Below, piece after piece: positions 36,201-41,803 of a stretch of 64,000 nt of DNA. The stretch spans positions 5,764,106 to 5,828,105 of the forward strand of contig JABAKD010000002.1 of NCBI GenBank assembly GCA_012845835.1, written 5' to 3'. How positions within the stretch are numbered: position 1 is the stretch's first letter; each line of letters begins with the position of its first letter. The notes below the pieces were generated by a model. It ran no database searches. It saw only the letters and a list, made by a program, of their open reading frames with translations, and was not told the DNA's origin. Position numbers and translations under genes: made by a program. Source of the DNA: Undaria pinnatifida. Its lineage: Eukaryota > Sar > Phaeophyceae > Laminariales > Alariaceae.

Positions 36201-39200
36201 TAACGAAGGGCTTTGCACACACAATTTTGTCGGACACGGGGGGGGGGGGGGGGTTGGGGCCAGCATCCACCAACTGCTGCGGGTTCCAGGGTTACAAGAA
36301 GCGTTTCCACATGAAAGCTTTTCGGCGGGGGGTAAAGGGGGGGGTAGCATCCGACTAACCGCTGTCGGTGTCAACCTCGGGCTTCGGCAGCTGCAGCTGC
36401 AGCAGTAGCGTCGGCCCACAGTTCAACAACAGCAGCATTAACTCCGCTGCCGCGGAACCGCCGCAACAGCAAAGCACTACTATCCTACTGTTGACGAGAC
36501 CGCGCAGCTGTTCAAGCGCCACCTGCCGAGGCAGAGGCGAACCAACCGTTGTTTTTTATTTCTGGGGCTCCTCGCTCGAGGACCGCCTTATACCTCACCC
36601 CCCCCCAAATGGTGTTGAGCAAGCTGAAAGTGCAACCAGACGAACGAAAACGACCCACCATACATATGATAGAGCAGTATAGTGGAAACTACAGTAATAA
36701 ATTTATAACATAAATATGATGTTCGATCTAGCTCAAAATTCCCCACCTAAAGTAAAAATACCAACACCAACCATAATACAGTAGGTGGCCCTATATAGTG
36801 CGGGTGTCCGATATTGTGCGGGTGAAATCGCTTGGCACAATTTAGACCCCTCTATAGTGGCCGGTTTTTATATAGTGCGGGTGCCCCGTATAGTGCGGGT
36901 AAATTTTTCGTGACACATACCCGCACAATATAGGGCCACCTACTGTAGTGGAGAAAAACAAAACATATATATATATATATATATTAAACAAAAGAATAGG
37001 ACCCCTCCCATTAAGAAATACTCACCCACATAGTATATTACAAGCACCAACAACGCAGCTTGCAAATACGAGTATTGACCTGAACTCCGTCCAACTCACG
37101 GCTGACGCCGTTAGACTATTTTCACAAGAAAGAAACTCACCCACATAGTACATTACAAGTACCAACAACGCAGCTTGCAAAGATTAGTATTGACCCTAAA
37201 TTCGTCGAACTCACAGCTGAGGCGTTCTTGAAAGTATTTTTACAAAACGCATGTCCTAGGTACACAAAAAATAGCAAAACAAGGATTTGACATATCCGAC
37301 GGTTTTGGGTTATATAGCGCCGTCACAACCGGAAACCGTTTTCGGGAAAAAGTACTTGGCCTTAGCATAGGGAGGGGTTTGGGGGCTCTCAAGGGGCAAA
37401 GAAGCCCCATCGTTCAGATGCCATTCTCGCCAAAACTGTGCTAGAGCTACCTCTATCGTCGGACGCGGCCAACAAAAATACTCAACGTGAATCTCTCCCC
37501 TCCTCTCTCCATTTTGAAGGTGGCGACATGGGGCTTTAAAGTTTTAATATACGTGTTTTAAATGCGCCAGCCGTGAGTTCGACATTTTTTAGGGTCGATA
37601 CTCATCTTTGCAAGTTGCGTTCACGGTACACCGTGTTTGTCATCACAAATAAAACCTCGCGTTTGACACGTGGCACATGATCACACGTCATGATACGATA
37701 AAGGTGACTGCGCTGCCGGAGTAGTAACGGGGACCGCCGGCAGGGACAGCTCGCACTATCGCTGGATTGCGAATGCAATTTTGGTGAAGTCGACACACTA
37801 CGTGTATGAAAATACGTACAAGTGTGGCGAGCGTAAGCTTCATTTTCCCCATCCGCCTGAAGATAAAGGAAAAAAAAAGGCGGGGTTCACCTTTTCGATT
37901 CCAAAAACTCGTTTTCAGTTGAGGGGGGGCTCAACAATACATACACTCCACCCCACCCACAAAAGCTGATTTTGAGAAAAATAATGAACGCGCAATTCCG
38001 ATCAACAAAAATCCCATGGTCTAGATTAGGTGTACAACAAAAAAATGCCAGGTTTTGCAAAGTAAGAATGACATGCCGACGATTTTGGGTTCACGCCTTT
38101 GAAACTGGAAACCCATTTTTTGGGGGGAAATTACACTTGAGTCTACGACAGAGGTGTAGACAGTAGCACTTTTTGACTTTTTTTTTTTTCTGAATGAAGG
38201 GGCTCCTTGACCCTAAATTCTTCGGCAATAGGCAAGAAATTCTTACGCACGATTCTTGTTGTGCAACCTACCTACAAGAAGGTCATGGGATTTTTTATCC
38301 GGCAGCAGCTTTGTTTTTATCCAAATCAGTTCTTGGGAGAGGTCTTAACGCCTTTAGAACTGAAAACCCTTCTTGGGGACAAAATTACCTAAAGTTAGTA
38401 TAGGGAGGGGTTTGGGGGCTCTAAAGGGGTTGAGCTTCCAAATTGAGGAACCCAAGAAGAAAAAACGGTGCACCTCTATCTTAGCACGGACAATTGCGCG
38501 TAATTAGTACCGGGAGGGGTTTTGGGGCTGTAACCGGGCTTTTAAGGGGTACCCCTGTCCAGACAATATTTTGTTAGTACCACTATTAAGACGTTTATTA
38601 TGGCGAATATTTTCATCGATTATTTCTCTCTTTAACCGGGATCTCCGACGCCAAAAATAAAAACCATCCACTATGGGACCAGAAATCATCGTTATTTCTG
38701 GGTTCAGAAATAATCGAGGCCAGAAATCAGCGGATCTGGTGATTTCTGAGCCCAGAAATAACAGTTCTTCCAACCTCTCAGAACTGGGATTATTTGACTT
38801 TTGGATACTACCTCGTACCAAGTATCACATGTCACCACTGCTTATACTGTACCTGGTATGATACTTGTCTGCTGTACACGTCACGCATCACCCACAACAA
38901 AGAATTACAAACACACCTACGACAGCATACTGCGCTTGTTGTGTGCGAGACAGAGCTTCGTCCTCACCCAAACGCGACAGCAGCAGCACCACTACCATCG
39001 AAACCACCACAGGCACACCACACGAGCACCACAACACCAGCACAGCAGAAAAGACAGCAGCAGAGGCGGTGGTGACCTAACGTCGCCGACTGCTGTACAC
39101 GTCACCCATCACCCACAACAAAATAATTACAAACACACCTACGACAGCATACCGCGCTTGTTGTGTGCGAGACAGAGCTTCATCCTCACACAAACGCGAC

Positions 39201-41803
39201 AGCAGCAGCACCACCACCATCGAAACCACCACAGGCACATCACACCAGCACCACAGCAGCAGCGCAGCAGAAGAGACAGCAGCAGAGGCGGTGGTGACCT
39301 AACGTCGCCGGCGACAGTGTACGTGCCAGATTTAAAAAATAAAGGCAAACGGCAAAACAAGACCTACCAATTCAAAATGAAACCACTTTCCAAAAATCAG
39401 AAGCCATAATGGACGCCCCTTATTTCTGATGCAGTTATTTCTGGAGCCTCAAAACTACAAAAATAATCGCCAGAAATAATCGCTCAAAATTTTTCCATAA
39501 TAGTAGGTCTTAGTAGGTAAAAAGTACAATTAATAATTGAAGTGCAAATTTCAGTAGGAGGCCCCCAGCAAGGCGGTGGAGAGCAACATGACCGCCTTAT
39601 TGGGGGAAGCAGCCTTATTCATTCCAGGCTATGAGTGCGATTTCCCAGTCACGCCAAGCGATTTTGAGTGCCTAATATCGGGATACCGCCTTATATCGGG
39701 ATACCGCCTTATATCGGGATACCGCCTTATATCGGGATACCGCCTTATTCAGACCGCCTTATATCGGGATACCGCCGGATTCAGACCGCCTTATATCGGG
39801 ATACTGCCTGACTCAGACCGCCTTATAGCGGGACCCCTACTGCAGTTGCATTCGGAACCCAGTTTTGGTGCTGCCCCGACCCAGACTGGGTGGCGTCATC
39901 TGCTTTGTTGCTGCGTTTTTGCTTGCTAATGATCTACTGGAAATTATTAGGCTTTGTGTTGTACTCTGTACGGGAGCAGCGATGACGGCATGGACACAAC
40001 TGCTGCTGTCGTCAGAAACAGTGCGCAGGTAACAGACCATGCGGCAGTGCTCCTGTTCCTACGGTACGGTCTCAGCATGCTTGCTGCCCCTGATGTTGGT
40101 TTGACGGTGTCATCTGCTGCTGTGTTGCTGTGTTGCTAGTTGCTGGCAGCCTGTTGTGCTTTGTTTTCCATTTTTGTGGTGCCGACCTGTTTCTTTTCCT
40201 TTCTTGTTACTGAATAGTCTGACGTGCTGGCTTGTACCTGGGACGTTTCTTGCTTCTTGCCCGCGTGCTCATTGCAGTTGGCATTGCACGGCCTAATCAC
40301 CTTGCTGTATTTGCAAATGTGTACTGTTGTATCTCTGTCTCGTATTTGGCGACCACAGAGCTCGACTCCCTATGACATGAAGCATCAGCACGGACACTGG
40401 TTGTGCTGAGTGTAGATGGGTGGAATGATCAGTTTAATGCGAAAACCCACACACTCAACCCCTACCATCGTAGAACGCGCCATCATTTCCCGTCAACCCA
40501 ACGGAAGAAAATGCTGAATAATTCTCGCGATAAAAAATGAAGGCACATACGGTACCAGTGGTGAGGGGGGGGGAGGAGGGCCCGCTTTGTGACCCGGGAT
40601 CTGACATACTACTGGGAGGGAGCGCGAAAGTAGTGCGAGGAAATAAATGGGATGAAGGACAAAACATGAAGTAGCACCACCCCCCTCGTTCAGCTGTCTC
40701 GCTGTACCTGGAACCTGGAACATGATACACATCGTAGTTTTTTTATGTTGTTTTGTTGTTCTCACATAATCAAGTCCGTGGTCACAGGACAGGCTCCAGC
40801 CACTTTGGAGCTGAGGAATACCCCAGGGAAGAAACACAAACCACAGGCGGTACACTCTATGGTACACGCATATATCATAGCTGACGCAATTCATGCCTCC
40901 ACCAGAAACATACAAAGGTGAAATCGGGAGTCAGCCTACGATGTGCCAGGTCCATACTGGTGCATACGTCTCACTACTCGCGCCTGGAAACACCGACTAC
41001 ACAAGTACCGCTTATTTGAAATATCATGCCAGGTGTACCAGGTAAAATGTACCTGGCACCAGGTACCGACCGTGCTTGGTTACGAAGCGCAAGCACTATC
41101 GAAAACAGACTGCGAGCTTCAGGCCCGGCGCTCTTGAGCTAAGGTTCGTACTCGCATAATGGAGCGATCATTACCCCGGCGGTTGGTTGCTGCCTCACCT
41201 CCAAGCCCGCCCCCACTCGATACTCGACCCAAAGGCTCAAGACCATAAATTGACGCACTTTTTTTTTCAAAGTAAAACGGCAACACTGCTGCAACTGCCG
41301 CTATTGAAAAAAATAATTCTCGCAGTTCATGACTGCGTATGTACCTGCTGGCTGCGCCGGGTAAGGTCGTTCGCAGCTTGAGACGACGAGACGAAAACCA
41401 ACGAAAGAAAAGATGCTTCTCATATTCCTCACTCCACCTATCATACACACAGCAGTAGTACAGCAGTACTACCGCACAGATAGTACTCGTATCATCATAT
41501 ATAACTCAGCAGTACGTATACCTGGTATATGATAGGGCAACATGACCCGGCACACACGAGAAACACCAACCAGGCGGCTGTACCTACTCCTCTCTTTGCG
41601 ACCTAGTCGTTTTGGTTCGGCGTGCGGTCGGTATGTGCTCGCACGATAGGTTGCAGAATTTACAGCAGGTTTACAGCACTGACCTGCTCCAGGGCCGAGT
41701 TGGAACAAAGCCGGATCTCCTGGATAAAGTTGTGAAGACCTCGCGGCTGATTGGCCCCCTGCACCCCCCCCAGCGCCTCCGACAGCACCTGCTTCACGTT
41801 CAT
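2145..41803 (-). CDS. AP2A: AP-2 adaptor complex subunit alpha, 25-exon gene (whole span)
   Basis: Large alpha subunit of the AP-2 heterotetramer, which links clathrin to cargo and phosphoinositides at the plasma membrane in endocytosis. I assembled 25 exons (listed separately) by splice sites, phase and family match; they sum to 3822 nt, 1273 residues plus stop. Order: about 20 extra N-terminal residues, then the RGLxxFI-x-EIR start of the trunk; helical-repeat trunk including a basic NRKKY patch, [18 protein letters not shown] and [12 protein letters not shown] (roughly residues 20-600); a long low-complexity hinge with VDDLLG (about 600-960); ear sandwich from KGILFE; ear platform with SDFARRW; C-terminal Gly-rich tail. 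Usual family length is about 940-1010, the excess lying mostly in the hinge. 24 introns of about 110 bp to 5.8 kb make up over 90% of the span. Start Met at 41803 is the only one in frame in exon 1 upstream of the conserved block. Identity very secure; individual edges good except exon 17 donor. Confidence 0.95.
2555..2890. repeat. AAAC then AACC microsatellite block
   Basis: (AAAC)n to about 2650, then AACC/ACCC units. It fills most of AP2A intron 24. All long open frames across it are repeat artefacts. Confidence 0.95.
2908..3052 (-). CDS. AP2A: AP2A exon 24, ear platform
   Basis: 48 codons plus 1 nt, acceptor GTGCAG, donor GTGAGT. Encodes [15 protein letters not shown], the platform motif that reads DFFQRW in mammals; the key Trp is kept but the second Phe is Ala. 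Confidence 0.9.
3290..3730 (-). mobile_element. SINE-like element with tRNA-type B box
   Basis: On the minus strand AGTTCGAATCC at 3526-3536 fits an RNA polymerase III B box, with a weak A-box-like TGGCGTTTCAGG upstream. Parts of the unit recur: the downstream part at 43990-44200 (+) and the upstream part at 37705-37800. No complete tRNA fold is formed, so it is not a tRNA gene. Confidence 0.6.
3739..3800 (+). repeat. Dispersed repeat, GTATGAAAATACGTG type
   Basis: About 65 bp from TATGAAAATACGTGGAAGTG to CATCCGCCGGAGGAT. Other copies at 27563-27625 (+), 37797-37862 (+) and, reversed, about 30930-31000. Confidence 0.8.
4449..4582. repeat. 67-bp tandem duplication
   Basis: Two near-identical copies starting AAATCGGATACCCACCGC (4449) and AAATCGGAAACCCACCGC (4516). 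Each contains ATACCAGGTACGCAGTAC. Confidence 0.9.
5094..5204 (-). CDS. AP2A: AP2A exon 23, sandwich-platform junction
   Basis: 37 codons, phase 0. The acceptor CTGCGTAG removes an in-frame TAG; donor GTGAGA. Encodes [16 protein letters not shown] and [16 protein letters not shown], matching FxEAPxLxIxF and VxLPITLNKFFQP. Confidence 0.9.
5571..5720. repeat. 74-bp tandem duplication
   Basis: ATGGAGATTGTGTATCGGAT occurs at 5581 and 5655 with shared flanks, in AP2A intron 22. Confidence 0.9.
5721..6186. repeat. Three tandem copies of a dispersed ~160-bp repeat
   Basis: Copies start at about 5721, 5883 and 6041. Each runs AGCTCCAGAAAAA, CCTCTACCGTAGCATGTGCC, then AACGCCTTTACAGCTGG and ends GGGGGCTCTAAAGAGG. 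Single copies of the second half recur across the window in both orientations. Confidence 0.9.
6730..7130. repeat. Duplicate of the exon 22 region (degraded)
   Basis: Similar to 8535-8975, including an exon 22-like GGRA segment at about 6790-6845 and a shared CGTCGAAACTC...TTTGCAAGCTG block. Inside AP2A intron 22. Confidence 0.75.
7291..7332 (+). repeat. 42-nt poly-G tract
   Basis: Unbroken G run at 7291-7332; shorter G tracts at about 7437-7450 and 7585-7605. Confidence 0.95.
7450..7715. repeat. ~155-bp tandem duplication
   Basis: TGAATTGGAGCTACGG...GATGACTAGA at 7451 recurs at 7607, both followed by GGGGTGTTTGAACAAG-like ends. Confidence 0.85.
7940..8305. repeat. ~180-bp tandem duplication
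   Basis: GATGTGGGGCTCTGAGGT occurs at about 7987 and 8163; both copies continue through TTGCAAAATACAAC and ACACCACCATTGAG-like sequence. Confidence 0.85.
8922..9014 (-). CDS. AP2A: AP2A exon 22, ear sandwich end
   Basis: 31 codons, phase 0, acceptor CTGACAG, donor GTAAGG. Encodes [12 protein letters not shown] then [14 protein letters not shown], matching the IxPxxQVQQVVNIEC segment. A degraded copy lies about 2.1 kb farther on in the intron. Confidence 0.88.
9227..9475. repeat. Three ~99-bp tandem units
   Basis: Units begin ATGAYCCRGGCCGAAAAA at about 9227, 9324 and 9425 and contain TTTCGGGGCTCTAAA, linking them to the family at 5721-6186. In AP2A intron 21. Confidence 0.85.
10912..11322. 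repeat. (AGT)n microsatellite
   Basis: About 410 bp of AGT/GTA triplets with scattered GGT and AGC variants, in AP2A intron 21. Confidence 0.97.
11400..11836. mobile_element. Non-autonomous element with 32-bp internal array
   Basis: About nine copies of a unit containing CCGCCTTATATCGGGATA, period 32, from about 11530. The bounding sequences CAGTAGG and CCCTACTG match those of the related element at 39552-39845, and the leader AGCAACATGACCGCCTTATT is shared by both loci. Confidence 0.65.
11869..11973 (-). CDS. AP2A: AP2A exon 21, ear sandwich
   Basis: 35 codons, phase 0, acceptor GGCCAG, donor GTACGT. Encodes [20 protein letters not shown], matching IGxKxEFRxxxGRxxLFYGN of the alpha ear sandwich subdomain. 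Confidence 0.93.
12175..12237. repeat. (AAC)n microsatellite
   Basis: About 20 AAC triplets inside the 310-bp AP2A intron 20. Confidence 0.95.
12284..13059 (-). CDS. AP2A: AP2A exon 20, Q/N/G-rich hinge to ear start
   Basis: Longest exon: 2 nt plus 258 codons, donor GTTTGC. Begins [10 protein letters not shown], then Gln tracts coded mainly by CAG, an Asn-rich run of about 45 residues, then Gly-rich sequence. Ends in [17 protein letters not shown], the first strand of the ear (family pattern GVLFE). Repeat-rich codons make length variation likely. Confidence 0.87.
13381..13405. repeat. 25-nt poly-C tract
   Basis: C run in AP2A intron 19, about 55 bp after the exon 19 donor on the gene strand. 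Confidence 0.95.
13461..13647 (-). CDS. AP2A: AP2A exon 19, hinge with DLL motif
   Basis: 62 codons plus 1 nt, acceptor ACCCCAG, donor GTGAAG. Begins [15 protein letters not shown]; the acidic DLL element is typical of adaptin hinges and of clathrin or accessory binding. The rest is rich in Gln, Asn and Pro and ends in poly-Gly. Confidence 0.83.
13995..14476. repeat. 480-bp pentanucleotide array (ACAAG, AAAAG, CCAAG)
   Basis: Almost pure (GACAA)n from about 14015, an internal block of (GAAAA) at 14341-14372, then (GCCAA) at 14431-14475. It lies in AP2A intron 18 and starts about 40 nt after the exon 18 donor; on the gene strand it is pyrimidine-rich. Confidence 0.98.
14518..14764 (-). CDS. 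AP2A: AP2A exon 18, start of hinge
   Basis: 1 nt plus 82 codons, acceptor GTGAAG, donor GTGCGT. Encodes [12 protein letters not shown], then a Gly/Asp/Arg-rich low-complexity stretch ending EEPPPQ. No family match is expected in the hinge; the exon is supported by its phase on both sides and its splice sites. Another frame is also open here, so confidence is lower. Confidence 0.72.
15394..15494. mobile_element. Tiny inverted-repeat element with 3 x 22-bp core
   Basis: Three copies of CAGATTCCAAGAATTTTCTGAG-like 22-mers at 15414-15479 between CACGCTAGG and its inverse CCTAGCGTG. About 100 bp in total. The 15494-16150 remainder shows no gene. Confidence 0.55.
16168..16223 (-). CDS. AP2A: AP2A exon 17 (3' edge uncertain)
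   Basis: Begins [14 protein letters not shown], the MPxFPER motif that ends the trunk. Donor GTTGCG after 56 nt is used here; a GTGCGC donor ending at 16156 keeps the same phase and would add four residues. Confidence 0.8.
16325..17609. repeat. Exon 16-derived degenerate tandem array in intron 16
   Basis: Fragments resembling AP2A exon 16 at 16335-16385, 16911-16975, 17127-17138, 17211-17277 and 17401-17428. Between them are many copies of a unit like CGTAATTACCGCCCAACG, which also abuts the true exon 16 donor. Confidence 0.85.
17610..17708 (-). CDS. AP2A: AP2A exon 16
   Basis: 33 codons, phase 0, acceptor GTTTAG, donor GTAACT. Encodes [20 protein letters not shown] then [13 protein letters not shown]; the LQQRxxEYxxL motif is conserved at the end of the trunk. 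The next intron is filled with degenerate copies of this exon. Confidence 0.93.
17725..18090. repeat. ~190-bp imperfect tandem duplication
   Basis: AGCAGCGGGATGAGCGGCGGAATTAG-like sequence at 17765 and 17945 is followed in each copy by a GCATGCGGG/CACGCGGGG and AGAGCTAA block. 18090-18240 has degenerate AACGGAGCxAAG units. Confidence 0.6.
18310..18450 (-). CDS. AP2A: AP2A exon 15
   Basis: 47 codons, phase 0, acceptor ATCACAG, donor GTGAGC. Encodes QFRVLHQHF and [16 protein letters not shown], matching the family ILLSTYAKL motif. An alternative GTGACG donor 9 nt earlier is possible but fits the family less well. Confidence 0.91.
18700..19250. repeat. CAACC/CCAA-rich degenerate tract
   Basis: AP2A intron 14 is filled with AACCAACC-like sequence here and again at 19545-19715. 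Confidence 0.85.
19719..19832 (-). CDS. AP2A: AP2A exon 14
   Basis: 38 codons, phase 0, acceptor TGGCCAG, donor GTTCGG. Begins [11 protein letters not shown] and contains [17 protein letters not shown], the family VxxYxLGEFGxLI motif. Confidence 0.93.
19855..20325. repeat. (GGGTA)n degenerate array
   Basis: Perfect core at about 19895-19950, degenerate to 20325. On the AP2A strand it is (CCCTA)n-type pyrimidine sequence directly upstream of the exon 14 acceptor. Not the TTAGGG telomere repeat. Confidence 0.95.
20687..20792 (-). CDS. AP2A: AP2A exon 13 (GC donor)
   Basis: 1 nt plus 35 codons. Encodes [20 protein letters not shown] and [10 protein letters not shown]. The donor is CAG followed by GCGAGG; no nearby GT site gives the phase required by exon 14, so a GC-AG intron is inferred. 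Confidence 0.9.
20970..21310. repeat. CCA/CCG-rich low-complexity tract
   Basis: Pyrimidine- and C-rich sequence in AP2A intron 12; overlapping open frames are artefacts. Confidence 0.9.
21325..21383 (-). pseudogene. Echo of the 3' end of AP2A exon 12
   Basis: On the minus strand this reads [15 protein letters not shown], nearly the true exon 12 end. It sits in intron 12, about 160 bp past the real donor, and its donor position is lost. Confidence 0.9.
21545..21729 (-). CDS. AP2A: AP2A exon 12
   Basis: 61 codons plus 2 nt, acceptor TTCACAG, donor GTGAGT. Encodes [25 protein letters not shown] and [16 protein letters not shown], the most conserved stretch of alpha adaptin. Fragments of this exon recur in both flanking introns. 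Confidence 0.96.
21781..22062. repeat. Dispersed repeat, copy with empty insertion site
   Basis: Same sequence as 36655-37130 (CATACATATGATGGAGAAGTATAGTGG onward, here given in parts) but without the 167-bp insert. It contains the conserved block GCAGCTTGCAAAGATAAGTA. Confidence 0.9.
22204..22365. repeat. 84-bp tandem duplication
   Basis: ACGGTCGAAAAATATCGTCG at 22221 and 22305 with identical following sequence, AP2A intron 11. Confidence 0.92.
22494..22563 (-). pseudogene. Echo of the 5' part of AP2A exon 12
   Basis: Minus-strand reading [14 protein letters not shown] in intron 11, about 770 bp before the real exon 12. The AG just before the copy is kept. Confidence 0.9.
22963..23070 (-). 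CDS. AP2A: AP2A exon 11
   Basis: 36 codons, phase 0, donor GTATAC. Begins [16 protein letters not shown], diagnostic for adaptin trunks, and ends [12 protein letters not shown]. Confidence 0.95.
23406..23474 (-). CDS. AP2A: AP2A exon 10
   Basis: 23 codons, phase 0, acceptor TTTCAG, donor GTAAGC. Encodes [20 protein letters not shown], the segment just before the [10 protein letters not shown] motif. Confidence 0.92.
23815..24065. repeat. Dispersed ~250-bp repeat, copy 1
   Basis: Similar throughout to 34600-34845: TCTTCAACGAAA, GTGTCGAGCAGCCATGAAAC and TCGTAGAATCA are shared. Between, divergence is moderate. Confidence 0.85.
24665..24735. repeat. Short foldback with TACGxxxGAGGT ends
   Basis: CGCATGCTACGTGCAGAGGT is answered by CACCTCTACCGTAGCGCATG about 45 bp later, giving a near-perfect 20-bp stem. 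Confidence 0.8.
24735..25105. repeat. (CAA)n degenerate microsatellite
   Basis: About 370 bp of CAA with CCA variants in AP2A intron 9. Confidence 0.97.
25490..26095. repeat. Three-copy 207-bp satellite
   Basis: CAGCGAAAATAGAGGTTAGA at 25504, 25711 and 25918, near-identical copies. 207 is a multiple of three, which alone explains the 345-codon open frame on the plus strand. In AP2A intron 9. Confidence 0.97.
26280..26354 (-). CDS. AP2A: AP2A exon 9
   Basis: 25 codons, phase 0, acceptor GTGCAG, donor GTAAGT. Encodes [20 protein letters not shown], matching NVNKxNAxHAVLFEA of other alpha subunits. Confidence 0.93.
27627..27678. repeat. Poly-A followed by poly-G
   Basis: About 24 A then, after ATC, about 22 G, immediately past the AP2A exon 8 donor region. 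Confidence 0.95.
27717..27881 (-). CDS. AP2A: AP2A exon 8
   Basis: 55 codons, phase 0, acceptor TTTTTAG, donor GTTAGA. Contains [20 protein letters not shown], the family YxYYGxPxPWLQVK motif, then the acidic helix [15 protein letters not shown]. Confidence 0.95.
27985..28130. repeat. (GGGGT)n array
   Basis: About 28 units of GGGGT in AP2A intron 7. The G-rich strand could form G-quadruplexes; it is the non-transcribed-sense complement (gene strand is C-rich). Confidence 0.97.
28277..28408 (-). CDS. AP2A: AP2A exon 7
   Basis: 44 codons, phase 0, donor GTGAGC. Encodes [19 protein letters not shown] and [13 protein letters not shown], matching the trunk block around LGVLTSSMSLLVAL. Confidence 0.93.
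28490..29100. repeat. ACC/AAC-rich tract
   Basis: Low-complexity sequence filling most of AP2A intron 6. Confidence 0.9.
29174..29302 (-). CDS. AP2A: AP2A exon 6
   Basis: 43 codons, phase 0, acceptor AATGTAG, donor GTGAGA. Contains [18 protein letters not shown], the adaptin [17 protein letters not shown] motif, and EWAEKM. Confidence 0.94.
29355..29545 (-). repeat. Dispersed ~500-bp element, truncated copy
   Basis: Reverse orientation of the 3' part of 49284-49825 and 59757-60250: shares GTGCAAGCAATGCCTGCCTG and CTATGGTCATACGACTACGG. Confidence 0.88.
30265..30415. repeat. Foldback plus tandem repeat
   Basis: CAGGGTAAGCTATGAGGGT is inverted as ACCCTCATACCTTACCCTG; the segment CCTTACCCTGCCTCAAGCCA then occurs twice in tandem, 34 bp apart. 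Confidence 0.85.
30640..30725. repeat. Dispersed repeat, GAGCCCC...AAGGCGTTAA type
   Basis: Single copy of the motif series AGAGCCCCC, TAACTTCAAGT, GGGTTTCCAGTTGTAAAGGC. Other single copies: 4370-4450, 5440-5515, 16545-16618 and, reversed, 33425-33510, 37310-37400, 38340-38440. Confidence 0.85.
31741..31803 (-). CDS. AP2A: AP2A exon 5
   Basis: 21 codons, phase 0 on both sides, acceptor GTGCAG, donor GTAAGT. Encodes [20 protein letters not shown], equivalent to the LALtxVgNiGGrexaExL helix of the trunk. Confidence 0.9.
31931..31985 (-). pseudogene. Echo of AP2A exon 4 end (copy c)
   Basis: Minus strand reads [15 protein letters not shown], against [12 protein letters not shown] in the true exon. 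In intron 4. Confidence 0.85.
32105..32160 (-). pseudogene. Echo of AP2A exon 4 end with intact donor (copy a)
   Basis: Minus strand reads [13 protein letters not shown] followed by GTTGGTCG, the same donor as the real exon 4. In intron 4. Confidence 0.88.
32816..32875 (-). pseudogene. Echo of AP2A exon 4 end (copy b)
   Basis: Minus strand aligns base by base with the last ~50 nt of exon 4 (CTCCACCCGCAACAGCCTCA against CTCCATCCGCAACGACCTCA) but the frame is broken. Confidence 0.8.
32965..33088 (-). CDS. AP2A: AP2A exon 4
   Basis: 124 nt (1 nt plus 41 codons). Encodes [15 protein letters not shown] then [11 protein letters not shown], matching the adaptin EKQxGYI...RNDL block. Donor GTTGGT. 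Three degenerate copies of its 3' end lie in the following intron. Confidence 0.93.
33183..33265. repeat. Dispersed GCAGCTTGCAAAGATGAGTA block
   Basis: Contains the core shared by 21985-22040, 37055-37110, 37160-37220 and, inverted, 6985-7045, 8545-8625, 37565-37625. TCGTCGAACTCACAGCTGA marks its other end. Confidence 0.85.
34600..34845. repeat. Dispersed ~250-bp repeat, copy 2
   Basis: Partner of 23815-24065, same orientation; in AP2A intron 3. Confidence 0.85.
35032..35121 (-). CDS. AP2A: AP2A exon 3
   Basis: 90 nt, starts with 1 nt of a Lys codon and ends with 2 nt of another. Encodes [21 protein letters not shown], a near-invariant adaptin trunk signature. Acceptor AG at 35122-35123, donor GTGAGT. 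Confidence 0.94.
35205..35268. repeat. ~17-19 bp tandem repeat
   Basis: Three copies of TGTCCGCGCTGCTTC with a variable TTCA, about 85 bp before AP2A exon 3 on the gene strand. Confidence 0.85.
35791..35870 (-). CDS. AP2A: AP2A exon 2
   Basis: Acceptor ATTTCAG, donor GTGAGA, 26 codons plus 2 nt. Encodes [14 protein letters not shown] and SSYNRKK; the NIRxKF and basic RKK positions correspond to the N-terminal phosphoinositide-binding patch of alpha adaptin. Confidence 0.93.
36655..37130. repeat. Dispersed repeat, copy interrupted by a MITE
   Basis: Paralogue of 21781-22062 carrying the 36779-36945 insertion and a short (TA)n at about 36966-36984. A second, partial copy of its end follows at 37135-37230. 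Confidence 0.9.
36779..36945. mobile_element. 167-bp TA-flanked MITE
   Basis: Ends CAGTAGGTGGCCCTATATAG and its inverse, about 28 bp of near-perfect inverted repeat, flanked on each side by TA. The paralogous copy at 21905 has one TA and no insert. Size, ends and TA duplication fit a Stowaway/Tc1-mariner-type non-autonomous element. No transposase is present. Confidence 0.93.
38575..39520. mobile_element. ~950-bp inverted-repeat element with 221-bp internal duplication
   Basis: Ends share TATTATGG...TTTT...CGATTATTTCT in inverted orientation. Subterminal CCAGAAATAATCG motifs occur in both directions. The middle is a 221-bp tandem duplication starting CTGCTGTACACGTCAC at 38869 and 39090. No transposase seen. 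Confidence 0.65.
39552..39845. mobile_element. Second copy of the CCGCCTTATATCGGGATA element
   Basis: Same leader as 11445-11530, then four 18-bp units followed by 32-bp units; ends CAGTAGG and CCCCTACTG. The array lengths differ from the 11400-11836 copy. Confidence 0.7.
40745..40970 (-). repeat. Dispersed ~225-bp repeat, reverse copy
   Basis: Reverse complement is similar to 44215-44440 throughout: AGGCTGACTCCCGATTTCAC, GGGGTATTCCTCAG and TGACCACGGACTTGATTATG are shared. Confidence 0.9.
41684..41803 (-). CDS. AP2A: AP2A exon 1 (start codon)
   Basis: 40 codons, phase 0 end, donor GTCAGT. Begins [13 protein letters not shown] and reaches the conserved [13 protein letters not shown] block of alpha adaptins. 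The roughly 20 residues before RGL are longer than the short leader of animal and plant alpha subunits. Confidence 0.9.
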
